A stretch of 64,000 bases of DNA. It comes from Dermacentor variabilis. Taxonomy: Eukaryota; Arthropoda; Arachnida; Ixodida; Ixodidae. The DNA lies in assembly GCF_050947875.1 (NCBI RefSeq), contig NC_134570.1, positions 202,567,750 to 202,631,749 of the forward strand, given 5' to 3'. This document shows, piece by piece, positions 11,494 to 20,829 of this stretch; within the stretch, counting starts at the first letter, position 1; each line of letters starts with the position of its first letter. The position numbers and the translations under genes are program-made. The notes under the pieces are model-generated. The model saw only the letters and a program-made list of their open reading frames with translations, was not told the origin of the DNA and searched no databases.

Positions 11494-11800
11494 GCCGCGG
11501 TCGCTTAACGGCTATGGTGTTGCACAGCTAAGCACGAAGTCGTGGGATGAAATCCCGCCTGCGGCGGCCATGCTTCGATGGGGGAGAAATGTAAAAACGC
11601 CTGTGTCCCTCTCATTGGGGGTACGTTAAAGATCCCCTGGTATGGTATGATATTGTATGGTAAAATTTTATTGAGGTCCTGCCGATCGTGAGTCATCACG
11701 AAGCGGGCCGCTACCACGTGGGAACCGGAAGGCCAAGCCCCCCCTGGTGGTCAAAATATACGGAGTCCCCCACTACGGTGTGCCTCATAATCAAATCGTC
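11494..11800 (+). mobile_element. tRNA-derived SINE (Ruka-like), interrupted
   Basis: The head has the tRNA-like A-box region (CCGCGGTCGCTTAACGGC) and a B-box region (GATGAAATCCC), followed by the SINE body TGCTTCGATGGGGGAGAAATG and GTACGTTAAAGATCCCCTGG. The body resumes at 11741 with CTGGTGGTCAAAATATACGG and CCCCCACTACGGTGTGCCTC, then a tail with CACGTAGAACCATATAATT. The interruption at 11642-11740 is a separate insertion. The other copies at 17.5, 48.1 and 60.5 kb share the same body, so the family is well supported within this window. Confidence 0.85.
11642..11740 (-). mobile_element. LINE 3' end inserted into the SINE
   Basis: On the reverse strand this reads GACCTCAATAAAATTTTACC followed by a short ACCATAC-type tandem tail: a poly(A) signal plus microsatellite end, as on the I-clade LINEs here. 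It is bounded by an 8-bp duplication CCCCTGGT (11634-11641 and 11741-11748), which is contiguous SINE sequence when the insert is removed. It is therefore a severely 5'-truncated LINE insertion younger than the SINE. Confidence 0.7.
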
Positions 11801-12365
11801 GATTTGACACGTAGAACCATATAATTATTCATTATGATTTCAAGAATTAAGCACATTGTGTTGAACTCAACACATTTCAGCTGTTCTTTGTGGCGGTTTA
11901 GCAGTTTTCATAGGATACTTTCAAACGTGCAAAAGAAAAAAACAAGTGTAAGCGTTCATTCACTGCACTGGTGAGGACCCTTTACTCCTTGGAAAAGGTG
12001 CGTTCGACTGTCTTACCTAAAGCCTCTGAAAAAGTATAATAAAGTAGCGCCATTCTTTCACGTGTGCCGCTACCTCCACTCCCGTGCGTTTTATCAAAGG
12101 CTAATCAAGTTAGTTGATGTTCGATGCCCGCGGAGCATGTCCCCCTTGCCGGAGACATAGTCTTGCGCGATTCTCCCTCTAGGGCATGCCAGGGCACTCC
12201 GGTTTGGAGCGCCCCAGCAGGCACATTCTGACAGATGGAAAACTGAGAAAATTCCAGTTAAGGAGCCAGAAAAATATAGCGAGAGGTGAGTAACGGGATT
12301 TTCGTCTCGTCTGATCGTGCAAGAATACACACTACACTAATAGCCGATATAGAAAAAAGATTAGG
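11801..12365. other. Spacer, nothing recognised
   Basis: No supportable gene or repeat. Confidence 0.5.
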
Positions 12366-12985
12366 TGACGCTTAAGCTTCGCCTTTAAGAGTGGAATGCG
12401 ATAGCATTCAAATATCCCTGACTGCTACTCCCGCTGCCCGGCAACTGGCGCGTACGTAACCGTAATGTTTACCGGGAAACGCTCGCCGCGAACGCTATGT
12501 TCGAAGGCCTACTTTGTAGTAGAAACGCGACCTCTTGCGTAGGCGGCGATGCGGCGGGGGCGAGTTCCAGCTGTAGCAATTGCAAAGAACCTGGAACGCC
12601 GCTTCGTGGCCCCCAAGACACCCGCGCGCCGGCGTGCGCAAATGGCGGACGCCGCGGCCGGTCTGTGAATTGTCAAAATGCTGGAAAACGGCTTTCTTTG
12701 AGTTTTCACGCCACATAATTATGTTCTCTCCTATAGTCAAATTGCAATCCGAGAGCTATCATGTCTGTAGGTTGCGTATAAGTCGTAGTTTACGATTTTT
12801 CCACGTATTTGAGCTTGAGAAATTCAATTCAGTAAATTCCTTGCGTCACGTGGAGGGCCTGGGTACGCGTGGTCCGAAAATATTTTTCGCGAAAATATTT
12901 TTGACATCCGACTCCGACACCAGATTTTCTGCAACACTTGTTCCTTAACGCTGTGGCGTTAAAATTCTAGCACTGTGTTCAGACG
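12366..12985. repeat. Probable dispersed GC-rich repeat with terminal hairpin
   Basis: It begins with GCTTAAGCTTCGCCTTTAAG, followed by a perfect hairpin GAATGC-GATA-GCATTC (12394-12409), and ends near CCTTAACGCTGTGGCGTTAA. A GC-rich core at 12430-12670 stands out against AT-rich flanks and yields overlapping open frames on both strands with no domain. The compact GC island and hairpin suggest a non-autonomous element, but I see only one copy and no clear terminal inverted repeat. Confidence 0.4.
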
Positions 12986-13217
12986 CATGCCTTGATGCAG
13001 CTGTAATGGAACTGACACCTTAGATAGAGTTCTATTTTAGGCTGAGTATGCCTCAACAGCCTTGGGCCTAAACGAGCGCACACTGTCAGATAGAAACACC
13101 ATGACATGCGCGGGACACATACAGAAAAAATGAAAATCGCCAAAACAAAATAGAGAATAAAACAATTATCTAAAAAGAGCGGTTAAAAATAGGAGTTGAG
13201 GCAAATATGGCCGCGCT

Positions 13218-13510
13218 ATTCATTCATTCATTCATTCATTCATTCATTCATTCATTCAACTAACTTTACTGAATGCCCTGCAATTTGGTGGGGTGGGCCA
13301 GGACACCGCCTAGGTTTTGGCCAAGGGTTGTTGGCCCTTGGCCGCTGCCTCGGCTCGCTGGACGGCCCAGAGTTGGTGGCCGTGCTATGAACGGATGGAT
13401 TATAGGTGATCGGCAAACGGGTCCTGGGACAAAAAGCACGCATCTCAGGATAAGAATTATCAGAACATTTGGCGGCTTTTGCATGAGACACTCGAAATTG
13501 TAGTGACGTC
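13218..13510 (-). mobile_element. LINE 3' end with (ATTC)n tail
   Basis: The (ATTC)n array at 13218-13258 joins, on the reverse strand, a sequence with CAGTAAAGTTAGTTGAATG, i.e. a degraded poly(A) signal plus GAAT-repeat tail. Upstream, reverse frames give GGVLAHPTKLQGIQ, resembling the C-terminal Cys/His block of I-clade ORF2. Only the 3' end is present; it meets a CR1-like LINE at about 13510. Confidence 0.55.
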
Positions 13511-13544
13511 AATTAGTGGTCACAATAAAGGAAGTCACATGCAA

Positions 13545-14455
13545 CTTGATGAAGAAACTGCATGTTACGCACGAGTCGTCTGACATATAGGGTCTTTGAG
13601 GAGAGAATAATAGTTATGTAAATAACGGCGACCAATATATTTACCACAAGGGACGCCTTCGAACTTACGCTGTAGATTTACGATTTGATTAGAATAGCTA
13701 ACCGAGACGTTATTCCATGCTGCTGACGCGAACTCGAGACACGGTCTCACGAGAGCACAGTTAAGAGTGCGCAGACACTCGTATCGACGAAATGTTTTAA
13801 TTAAAGTAGAAATAACACGTATATGTCTCACTGCGCGCAAATCAAATGAAGACACGCGCAACTAGAAATCGAGGCTTCTGTCCACAACAACACCAAGGCC
13901 TCGTACATAGGCAGCACGAGATAGGTTTTTTTAAGTAAGAGTACAATTAAACATAACTGTGTCGTGTTTCCTAGTGACATACAAAACGGTAGTTTTCTTG
14001 GTGTTCAAATTAAGCCTATTCATCAAGCAGAATTTCTCTACGTTGCTAATGCGAGCTTGCAAACGGCAGCAGTTCTCTGAGTTCTCAATCTTACACAACA
14101 TATTTAAATCGCCTGCAGAGAAAAAAGCCCTCGAGTTCATGACATATAACGGCAAATCATTTATATAAAGTAGAAAAAAATAACATGGGTCAAAAGTTGG
14201 AGCCCTGAGGCACTTCCTATGATGATACCAATTCGTCGGACACGCAGCCACACGCTCTTACCAGATTACGGCGGCTGCCAAGGCAGTTTTCGAGCCATTT
14301 GCTGTACTTGCTGTACTTCACAAAGGTACTTCATGGGAAACCGCGCCGAAAGGCTTAGTTATATCGGAGTAGATTGTGCTTACTTGACCACGATTAAACA
14401 TGTGAGACCCACTGTATCCAAGAAAGGCGCATAAATTCGATTAAGCGGATCGCCC
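13545..14455 (-). mobile_element. CR1/Jockey-like LINE, reverse transcriptase 3' half
   Basis: Reverse-strand blocks in RT order, right to left: FDPCYFFLLYINDLPLYV (motif B region) near 14190, FFSAGDLNML (motif C; the usual ADD is AGD) near 14120, NRLNLNTKKTTVLYVTRK near 14010, DLGVVVDRSLDF-like (first residues degraded) near 13880, then LRTLNCALVRPCLEFASAAW near 13760 and KYIGRRYLHNYYSLL near 13640. Frameshifts lie between blocks, and a catalytic Asp is lost. It is 5'-truncated at about 14455, so the endonuclease is absent. It is distinct from the 22.8-36.6 kb CR1-like element. Confidence 0.82.
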
Positions 14456-14796
14456 TTTAAAAAAAATGTATTGCAATAATGAGATATATTGTTTCAAATA
14501 TGAATTCATGCGTTCGAACATTACCTTTTCAGAAACTTTTGCAAAACAATACATAAGTGACTACTGATTAGAAATTATTCACATCACATCCATTGACCAA
14601 TTCAAATACAGTAACGACTACTGACAGCTTCTAACCGTAACACCATTCAGTGCGCGAAGATGGACAAATACGTCAAAGCACGGCGAGAAATATCAGCGCA
14701 TTCTTTGTTTTTCAAGCTGCGAATTTCATCTACTCCTCTTGAAATGTATGGCTTAAGCTTTTGAATCGCCGATAAAACCCCATGTTCACTGACACG

Positions 14797-14924
14797 TACT
14801 TGAAGAAAAGAGCGCTACGAAGACGCGAACTAAAAGAGGAGCATGTACGACGGACAAGGCGCCTTGTCTGTCGTACATGTTCTTGTTTTAGTCCGCGTCT
14901 TCGTAGTGCTCTTTTCTTCAAGTA
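14797..14924. repeat. 128-bp palindrome with no spacer
   Basis: Two 64-bp arms (14797-14860 and 14861-14924) are inverted copies meeting at GGC|GCC. I count 6 mismatches, about 91% identity. Both strands therefore carry similar Arg/Lys-rich open frames, which are an artefact of the symmetry. No element family is recognised. Confidence 0.9.
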
Positions 14925-15759
14925 TGCAAAACCAACTCGCCCACATGAAGCTTCTGCTGTCGCTGACACGTTCATACACTAAGCCATAGATTGTGTTTAT
15001 CTAACCGCGGCTAAAAACCTGAGGCTCCAGTGTCCATGTCGGGGTTAGTGGTCATTCAGTACGCCAGGGGAGTACTGCAAAATGAAAGTACCCTAATTAA
15101 ATATCAACGTCGATACGCTTACACCGGCTAAGAGCAATGCACACAAGTTAGCAACCGCCAATGACAGTGAAAGTTTTTCCCAGACGCGGTCAGCGTCACA
15201 TGATAAAGCAGCTGGGCTGGGAACATGAGGCCGGCTAAAGTCAGAGAGAAGTCGCCGCTTTTAACGCCTGGAACACTGTTTCCAGAGACTCTAGAGAAGG
15301 CCACCTTGATTGTCCACGTGTGCTTCCACGGCTGCTATAGAAAGCTAGCTCTTTAGCGCTCCAGCGCAGCCTTGATGTGTCGTACCGTGCACTGTGGATT
15401 GGTGCAGGGCATTTACTATGGCTCGCTTGATTGTGTTTGTCCGGTGGCTTTGCATGTTTCGCAACGACATCTTGCTGCTGTAGTGGGTGCAAAAATATGG
15501 GCCACAGCCGTAAGAAGCTGTTTTCACTGCAGACCCCGCAGCTACCACTGGCTCTTGCAGCCGTAGTTTCCTTGTACACACCCTAGACGGCACTGTTGCA
15601 GCTGCCAGTAAGGAGGCAGAGGCGAAAAGATCAAGCTGCCGCTACTTTATTTTTCAAGAGCTTTAGTCGTAGAATACATTCACAATGCGGATTATCAGCC
15701 GAGGACGTTTGATTTTCAGACACTACGTGCTCTAACAAGCGTATTCTATTTCAATGCAG
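14925..15759. other. Sequence upstream of the FAS exon, no other gene seen
   Basis: Overlapping open frames at 15241-15593 on the minus strand have no recognisable motif. Since an FAS exon follows at 15760, this is intron sequence of that gene. I looked for the preceding ketoacyl synthase exon (active-site block around ACSSS) here and did not find it. Confidence 0.5.
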
Positions 15760-15882
15760 CCGATGGCTACACCCGAAGCGAAACTGTGGGCGCCATTTTT
15801 ATTCAACGCGCCAAGCAAGCTCGTCGAATCTACTCAAAAATCATCGGTGTCAAAGCCAACGCTGACGGCTTCAAGAAAGAAG
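15760..15882 (+). CDS. FASN-like: Fatty acid synthase exon: ketoacyl synthase, middle
   Basis: A 41-codon exon of a type I fatty acid synthase, the cytosolic multidomain enzyme that builds palmitate from malonyl-CoA. The translation ADGYTRSETVGAIFIQRAKQ then ARRIYSKIIGVKANADGFKK aligns to the animal FASN segment containing GYCRSE and the NTDGFKEQG block just downstream of the active-site Cys region. Borders: TTTCAATGCAG before 15760 and GAAG|GTGAGA after 15882, entering and leaving in phase 1. The split Gly codon completes correctly with the exon at 49525, reading EGISVPS, where animal FASN has QGVTFPS. The intervening intron would be 33,642 bp. The overlapping 98-aa open frame in another frame is a shadow. 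Tick FAS-like polyketide synthases are a possible alternative, but the close FASN match favours FAS. Confidence 0.85.
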
Positions 15883-16346
15883 GTGAGAGAACTTAGACCG
15901 CGAAACATTCCTGTAGCATACAGGGGCGCGTTCAATCACGCTCTTATGACGGTGCTTGTTTGCACGGACACTCCTAATCCCTTACTTTCCAAAACACAGG
16001 AATTTCAGCATCACTATAAACAAAAGATAAAATTATTTTTATTGGAATAATTCCGAAAAAGGTGATCAAGCACTACAACTTTTCTCAAAAACAAACACTC
16101 CTCACGCACGTATTATTTTAATCATGGCATTCCCAGACTCCATTCTGTATCTAGAAATGGTGTACAGCAAGCGCCACTGATGTTGCGCAGCAGCGTTTGT
16201 CTTATCCTTTCCACTAAGTAACAGCCCACGTCGAAAGCCTGCAAGGCCAGTATCGGCTCGGGGAAAATTTTACGCATTTAAATGTGCCTTTCAACTTATT
16301 GACATATATAAGCTGGGAGTCTGCAATGAACATTACCACATATGTA
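15883..16346. other. Intron sequence between FAS exon and MITE B
   Basis: Start of the large FAS intron. No other gene or repeat recognised. Confidence 0.6.
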
Positions 16347-17298
16347 CACTCTAAGAAAAATCCCGCGGAAACGGGAGTAACCAGGCAGTTAGTCCTAAAA
16401 AGGGCGCTTGCGCCCCTCAAGGGACTAACTGCATAAATCTGCTTGCCGTGTGCAAATTTCCCAGAGAAATTGTTTAGTCCCTGGTCCGAAAGAGAGCAAC
16501 AGGAGGACGAACGACAACAGTTACTCACAGCGGCTTTTCTTTTCGCTGTCGCTAATTGTTGCATGTAGACGCAACGTTACACTCTCCCCGCATAGCATAC
16601 ACAAAATGCCGAGTCACTTATACGGCCGCACCTGCATTTCGCTGCTTAATCTTGTCTCAATATCGTGTCCTGTCAACCGACCTGCTGTGGTGAAGGGCAC
16701 AATGAAAGTCGCACAGAGAAAAGGCATCGTTAATACTGTGGGTAGAAATGTTGGTTTCATTATAGAGCGGTGGTAAGGATAGGCACCACACCAAAATGGG
16801 GTACCAGTACGGTTGTGTATCGAGTCCATCATAAACCTGTTTTAGGTGTAGTGTCATATTGTGCTCTACATTCTCTGACTATGCACAACAGGTGAACTTC
16901 GGGTTTATTGCTACTGTAATAAATATCATGAAAGAAAAAAAAACCTGCTGTGGTGAAGTTGTCAGAGTACCTGACTTGTGAGTTTGAGGACGTGTGTGGG
17001 AATCCCATTCTTGGTCACTTTTTCTTTCTTTCTTTCAGCTCAGTAATTTTCTTTATCAGGGTGTAAACGCCTAGCGTCATTAATTCCACCTTTGCGATGC
17101 ATCGGAAATAATGGCTGTTACTCCCTTGAGGAGCATCGGAAAAGGGCATCTGTTGGTCCTAGAAGGAGTAGCCGCATGTGAAGTGACAGTTCATCCCCTC
17201 GCACTTACACCCTCAGGGGAGGAATCTTTGTGGCAGATCACTTTCTCCCCTAAAGGAGTAACCTCGATACCACATTTCCTCCTATTCTTCTTGGAGTG
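16347..17298. mobile_element. TA-flanked MITE, copy B
   Basis: The ends CACTCTAAGAAAAAT and ATTCTTCTTGGAGTG are inverted repeats, and TA flanks both (16345-16346 and 17299-17300), a perfect TA target duplication. It is the same family as copy A at 5521-6637, aligning in the 5' hairpin region, the GCCGAGTCAC region and the 3' TTACTCCCTTGAGGAGCATC region. It contains a processed retrocopy at 16696-16943 with its own 15-bp target duplication. Without that it is about 690 bp. There is no transposase. Confidence 0.85.
16696..16943 (+). pseudogene. Processed (reverse-transcribed) mRNA copy of a small unidentified gene
   Basis: Flanked by an exact 15-bp duplication, CCTGCTGTGGTGAAG (16681-16695 and 16944-16958). 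It ends in a poly(A) run (A9, 16935-16943) preceded 12 bp upstream by AATAAA (16918-16923). These are the three marks of LINE-driven mRNA retroposition. An ATG at 16702 opens a frame MKVAQRKGIVNTVGRNVGF..IERW. Another frame continues with RIGTTPKWGTSTVVYRVHHK and KPVLGV, so the parent protein is about 60-70 aa and the copy carries a frameshift. I do not recognise the parent; the size and composition would suit a small mitochondrial membrane protein, but that is a guess. The insertion postdates the MITE it sits in. Confidence 0.85.
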
Positions 17299-17300
17299 TA

Positions 17301-17543
17301 GCTATACGTAAAATTCTTAAAATTTGGACATCACTTAACTAACAATTTTTGAAAGTAGCTGTTAGGGACCTTTATATTATAAGCAGGGACAGAGCTGCAT
17401 CAAGCTCACAAAGCCTATAAAAGGCATCGCCAGCGCTTCAAAAGTATGGAAACACAATATTATTAGCCGAATCAGTTACACGTAACATGTCATTCATGAA
17501 AACACGTTCACATCGACATCCTTGCATATTTATTGAACTCACA
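17301..17543. other. Spacer, nothing recognised
   Basis: Intron sequence between MITE B and the SINE. Below 300 bp and without features. Confidence 0.5.
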
Positions 17544-17773
17544 CCCGCCGCGGTTGCTCAGTGGCTATGGTGTTAGGCTGCTGAGTAGAAGGTCGCGTGA
17601 TCGAATCCCTGCCACGGCGGCCGCATTTTGATGCGGGCGAAATGCGAAAACACCAGTGTACTCAGATTTAGGTGCACGGTAAAGAACCCCAGGGGGTCGA
17701 AATTTCCGGAGTCCTCCTCTACGGCGTCCCTCATAATCAGAAAGTGGTTTTGGCACATAAAACCCCACAACTT
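17544..17773 (+). mobile_element. tRNA-derived SINE (Ruka-like), full length
   Basis: The most complete copy here: a tRNA-like head with A box TTGCTCAGTGGCTATGG and B box TGATCGAATCCC, then the body GGCCGCATTTTGATGCGGGC, AATGCGAAAACACC, TAAAGAACCCCAGGGGGTCG, CCTCATAATCAGAAAGTGG and a tail CACATAAAACCCCACAACTT. Flanks TTATTGAAC and TTACTGAAC may be a target duplication with one mismatch. Transcribed by pol III if active. The long reverse-strand open frame across it is a shadow common to all copies. Confidence 0.92.
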
Positions 17774-17812
17774 ATTTTACTGAACCTGCTCCAGACTGTA
17801 GTATTGTTGATG

Positions 17813-18430
17813 TACAGAGGTGAGAAACCCTACCTAGAGCGCGCGGGCCGGTGCTCTGCCGAGCACGGCAGCGCCATCTAACGTTAGCCGCTGGGTTGTT
17901 CACTGCGCACGCGCGGCAAAGGGAGACGGTTGCCTGGCCATCACCTCCGACTACAGTTCACGCGTTGTGCATTCTCTTCCTGCCGCCCGGCCCGCACTGC
18001 ATGCCTATGTGGTTTTATTATGACCTAGTCCCGGCGGCCCGTGCAGCGCCGTACCGCCGCAGTTTTATGCATGTAACAAAGTGGCCAGGCAAGCAAGCGC
18101 GAGTGAGGGCGGGCGCACATAAAAAATGCGCGGTTACCCGCCATCACTCGCGCCTGCTTGCCTGGCCGCCCGGTTAAACGCGTACAACGCGGGGGTGCGG
18201 TGCGGCGCTGGCTGGCCTGAGAACGTCATATTAAGACCACGTAGGCCTGCAGCGCGGCCCAGGCTGCAGGAAGAGAACGCACAAAGTGTGAGCAGGCACC
18301 CGGCTGTTTGTTGCCACGCGCGCGAAGTGCACCTCTATCCTGAGCCCAGTGGCTAACGCTAGATGGCGCTGCCTTCCTCCGGTGAGCCCCCGCAGCGTGA
18401 TATAGACAAGACTGCTCACCTCTATACTTG
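17813..18430. mobile_element. ~0.6-kb foldback element (two ~300-bp inverted arms)
   Basis: The left arm (17813-18115) and right arm (18130-18430, reversed) share blocks in the same order from the outside in: GAGGTGAG, GGCAGCGCCATCTA, GTTAGCC, TTCTCTTCCTGC, the pair TATGTGGTTTTATTATGAC/TACGTGGTCTTAATATGAC, and at the centre GGCCAGGCAAGCA with GCGCGAGTGA. The arms meet around a short AT spacer (ACATAAAAAATGC). The structure is a long hairpin with imperfect stem and no coding content, i.e. a foldback or MITE-like element. Overlapping open frames on both strands are products of the GC-rich arms. Confidence 0.82.
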
Positions 18431-19000
18431 ATAACAAACGCCCAGTTCAAGCTGACCAACAAATTCAGCTATAAGCAAGTAAAAAAGGCTTAGGTGAAAA
18501 GCGGGTTAACTTTGCTTGTGCTCCTCGAAAGAAGACAACGGTTGCGTAAGTGCACCGCTGGTCAGTAACCTGCGGAAATATCGAAACCGACAAAGGCCCC
18601 GGCAAGGCAAAATGCTCATTTCCCCGTCCTACAACGTTGAAGGGGGAATCAGTACGGTAAATCTTAGCTGAATTACATTTTATGGTAAAGGAAAGCAGAA
18701 TAGGTGTCTTTGATTTTAACATTCAATGTAACAATAAATAAAATCAAGTCTTCTGTAATAAGTACTTCATTTAACAACAAAAAAAAGTGGCCGACGATAA
18801 CTCTTCTTGAAAATGCGATCTTTGAGCACAGCTGCTCCCTTATTTGAACAACAGGCAACCCCATACAGAACACGCAGTGCCTATAGGAGGTGGTTCAGCG
18901 TTTCGAATTGGGCAGCACACACTGCGATCCGCCGCTATTGGGTCAGTGCTCCGGCGACGCGCCATCTTATAGTGAGTCACCGCGGTGGAGAGGGGGGTGG
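18431..19000. other. Spacer, nothing recognised
   Basis: Intron sequence without supportable features. Confidence 0.5.
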
Positions 19001-19002
19001 AT

Positions 19003-19390
19003 GGAATGGATGTAAAACTTTATTCAGCTCCATCAGACGATTAGGAATTGTTGTTTAATGTTTCTTCTGAGGTCGGATGAGGAAACGGGTGGAGAACAGG
19101 GGTATTGAGTAGAGGCCACACACTCATTCACTCACAGACAGGCCTCAATGTGGCCCGCACAAGGTTCGGGTGGCAAGTAGCAGTAAGGGGACCAAACGCC
19201 ATAACTCTCTTTCGAGTCACCCAAACGGCACTGCGCCAGGTAAGGGGAGGTATAGGGCAAGAGTGGAGTCTGGAAAATGACAGCCAGGCGCAATCACTGC
19301 CAGAGACGACAAATACCACTGAGAAATGTGCTCCGCAAACGGGGAAGCGAGAGACACGGCTGAATCGTACAGCCACTCGACACGGAGACG
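19003..19390 (-). mobile_element. LINE 3' end fragment
   Basis: The left edge is TGGATGGAATGGATG followed by TAAAACTTTATTCAGCTCC. On the reverse strand this is an AATAAAGTTTTA-type signal followed by a CATCCATTCCATCCA tail, as on the I-clade LINEs here. No RT motif is present in the ~350 bp that follow. Confidence 0.5.
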
Positions 19391-19409
19391 GAGGAACGGA
19401 TAGGAGTGG

Positions 19410-19790
19410 ATTACCTGGGTGGATGGATGGATGCTATGAGCATCCATCATTTGGAACGGGGTGGTGGCTCGCGCCACCAAGCTCTTGCTATTATACTGCC
19501 TAATGTCCTACCTAGGTTAAAGAAGAAAGAAGAAAAAAAGCTCCATAAACTCCCACAACCAAATTTTCTTACCCCTATTGCGAACTTTGCTTTTGTACGT
19601 CTCCGTTTTTTGTCGTTTCCCTAGTTTTCTTCCACCAATCCTCCAAACGCCTCTTCCTAATCCCTATTGCGGACATGTTTACTTTTCCACTGCTCTCGCT
19701 CAACTCATGGGCTTCAAGGAGGCGAGTGGTGCCTAAATCAACCGCTGGGCAGACGTCTTCAAATTCTAATAAAACATGCTCCTCGCTCGA
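19410..19790 (-). mobile_element. LINE 3' end fragment with (ATCC)n tail
   Basis: It starts at GGTGGATGGATGGATGC, which on the reverse strand is a CATCCATCCATCC tail. Reverse frames upstream give VNMSAIGIRKRRLEDWWKK near 19640, a basic block that may be the C-terminus of a LINE ORF. I believe this sequence is a common dispersed repeat of ticks, but only one copy is in the window. Confidence 0.5.
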
Positions 19791-20299
19791 GGCGGTAAGG
19801 AGCTACCCCGCCGGCACGCGGCCGTGCCGCGACAGCGGGAGAAGGGACGGCGAGGGCGGAGTGGACGGTAGCTACGAGAATCACAGCAACGGCGCTGCGC
19901 GGTGTAAGGGGGCGAAAGAAAAGGCGAGAACACGTGATCCGGCTCTGGAGCACAAGTGGAGAGCAAGGCTCGCACTGTGCGCGAGAGATGGCGCCAGGAG
20001 CGCACGGTGCTAGAGCAGCGCGCCGGTGCCGGCTGCGGAGCTGGTTGCGGTGAGACGATACAGCGAGACTGTCCACAAATATCCATCAGCTCTGTGGCAC
20101 TGTAATTCTCGATTCTCCTCAGAATCCTGATCCTCCAAAGCCGCGGAGCGTACATGCAAAATATACAATGCGCAGGCAAATGCGCAATACCGTTGCTTCT
20201 TATGGAAAGATCATGTTCCAATGCACGATCAATAAAGCAGCGGCTAATTTGCCCGTTATGCGACTTACCCTGCTTGCTACATTGTGAACTGGCTTTTCT
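19791..20299. other. GC-rich then neutral spacer, no gene supported
   Basis: 19790-20050 is GC-rich and open in several frames on both strands without motifs. A 215-aa reverse frame over 19766-20413 crosses this, the spacer and a SINE piece, and is not credible as a gene. Confidence 0.45.
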
Positions 20300-20352
20300 C
20301 GTTAGGAGGCGCATTTCGGTGAAGGCGAAGTGCAAAAATGGCCGTGTACCGT
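20300..20352 (+). mobile_element. SINE body fragment
   Basis: GCATTTCGGTGAAGGCGAAG, then TGCAAAAATGGCCGTGTACC, matches the central body of the SINE copies at 17.6 and 60.5 kb. Head and tail are missing. Confidence 0.55.
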
Positions 20353-20524
20353 GCATGTAGTTCGCATGGGAGAACCACAGGTGGTTCCACAGGTGGTCGC
20401 CGCTTGCAAACATATTTGTGGTTCCTGCGCAGTGTTCCTGTGATCAGTGCGTTAGTTTTCAAAACATGTTGTTCAATCTCAGCAAGTCATAGAGCACTAA
20501 AACCAACAAGGCGAAAATTGGCTT

Positions 20525-20825
20525 ATTACGGGCCAATGCCCTCCGAAGAAAGCCAACTAGCAACCCATATTGGCAAATTCGTACGAAAGTCGGTCCAATA
20601 ATTGCCGCCTTGTTGAACGGCAGTGCCAATATTGTTTAGTGACTGTGTAATGTGGGCCAAGGTTGGACCTCTATCAGAATGGCCCAGCCAACATTCGCTC
20701 CACGCTGTTAACCTTAAGCCATCATTTGGCCAGGAATCAGAATGACACTGCCAATATTGGAACCACGCTGTTAATCTGAGGCCGTCATTGGGCCACGAAC
20801 TGCCATTACGTTTCCAACGTTGGCC
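20525..20825. repeat. Imperfect minisatellite-like array with GCCAATATTGG motifs
   Basis: The palindromic core GCCAATATTG or GCCAACGTTGG recurs near 20565, 20622, 20660, 20688, 20750 and 20812, with intervening GGGCCA and CCACGCTGTTAA phrases repeated at 20700 and 20763. It looks like a decayed tandem array with a period of roughly 60 bp. Confidence 0.6.
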
Positions 20826-20829
20826 CGAC

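Noticed and set aside
13218..13258. CRISPR-like or satellite array
   Set aside because: A simple ATTC microsatellite serving as a LINE tail.
1..15700. Search for the FAS exon with the ketoacyl synthase active-site Cys
   Set aside because: No block resembling the active-site ACSSS region or the N-terminal FASN sequence was found; it must lie upstream of the window or be too diverged to see by eye.
15754..16050. 98-aa frame starting MQPMATPEAK
   Set aside because: Shadow frame over the FAS exon; the correct frame (shifted) matches FASN and is bounded by splice sites.
19766..20413. 215-aa minus-strand open frame
   Set aside because: Crosses a LINE fragment, GC-rich spacer and SINE body; no motif and biased composition.
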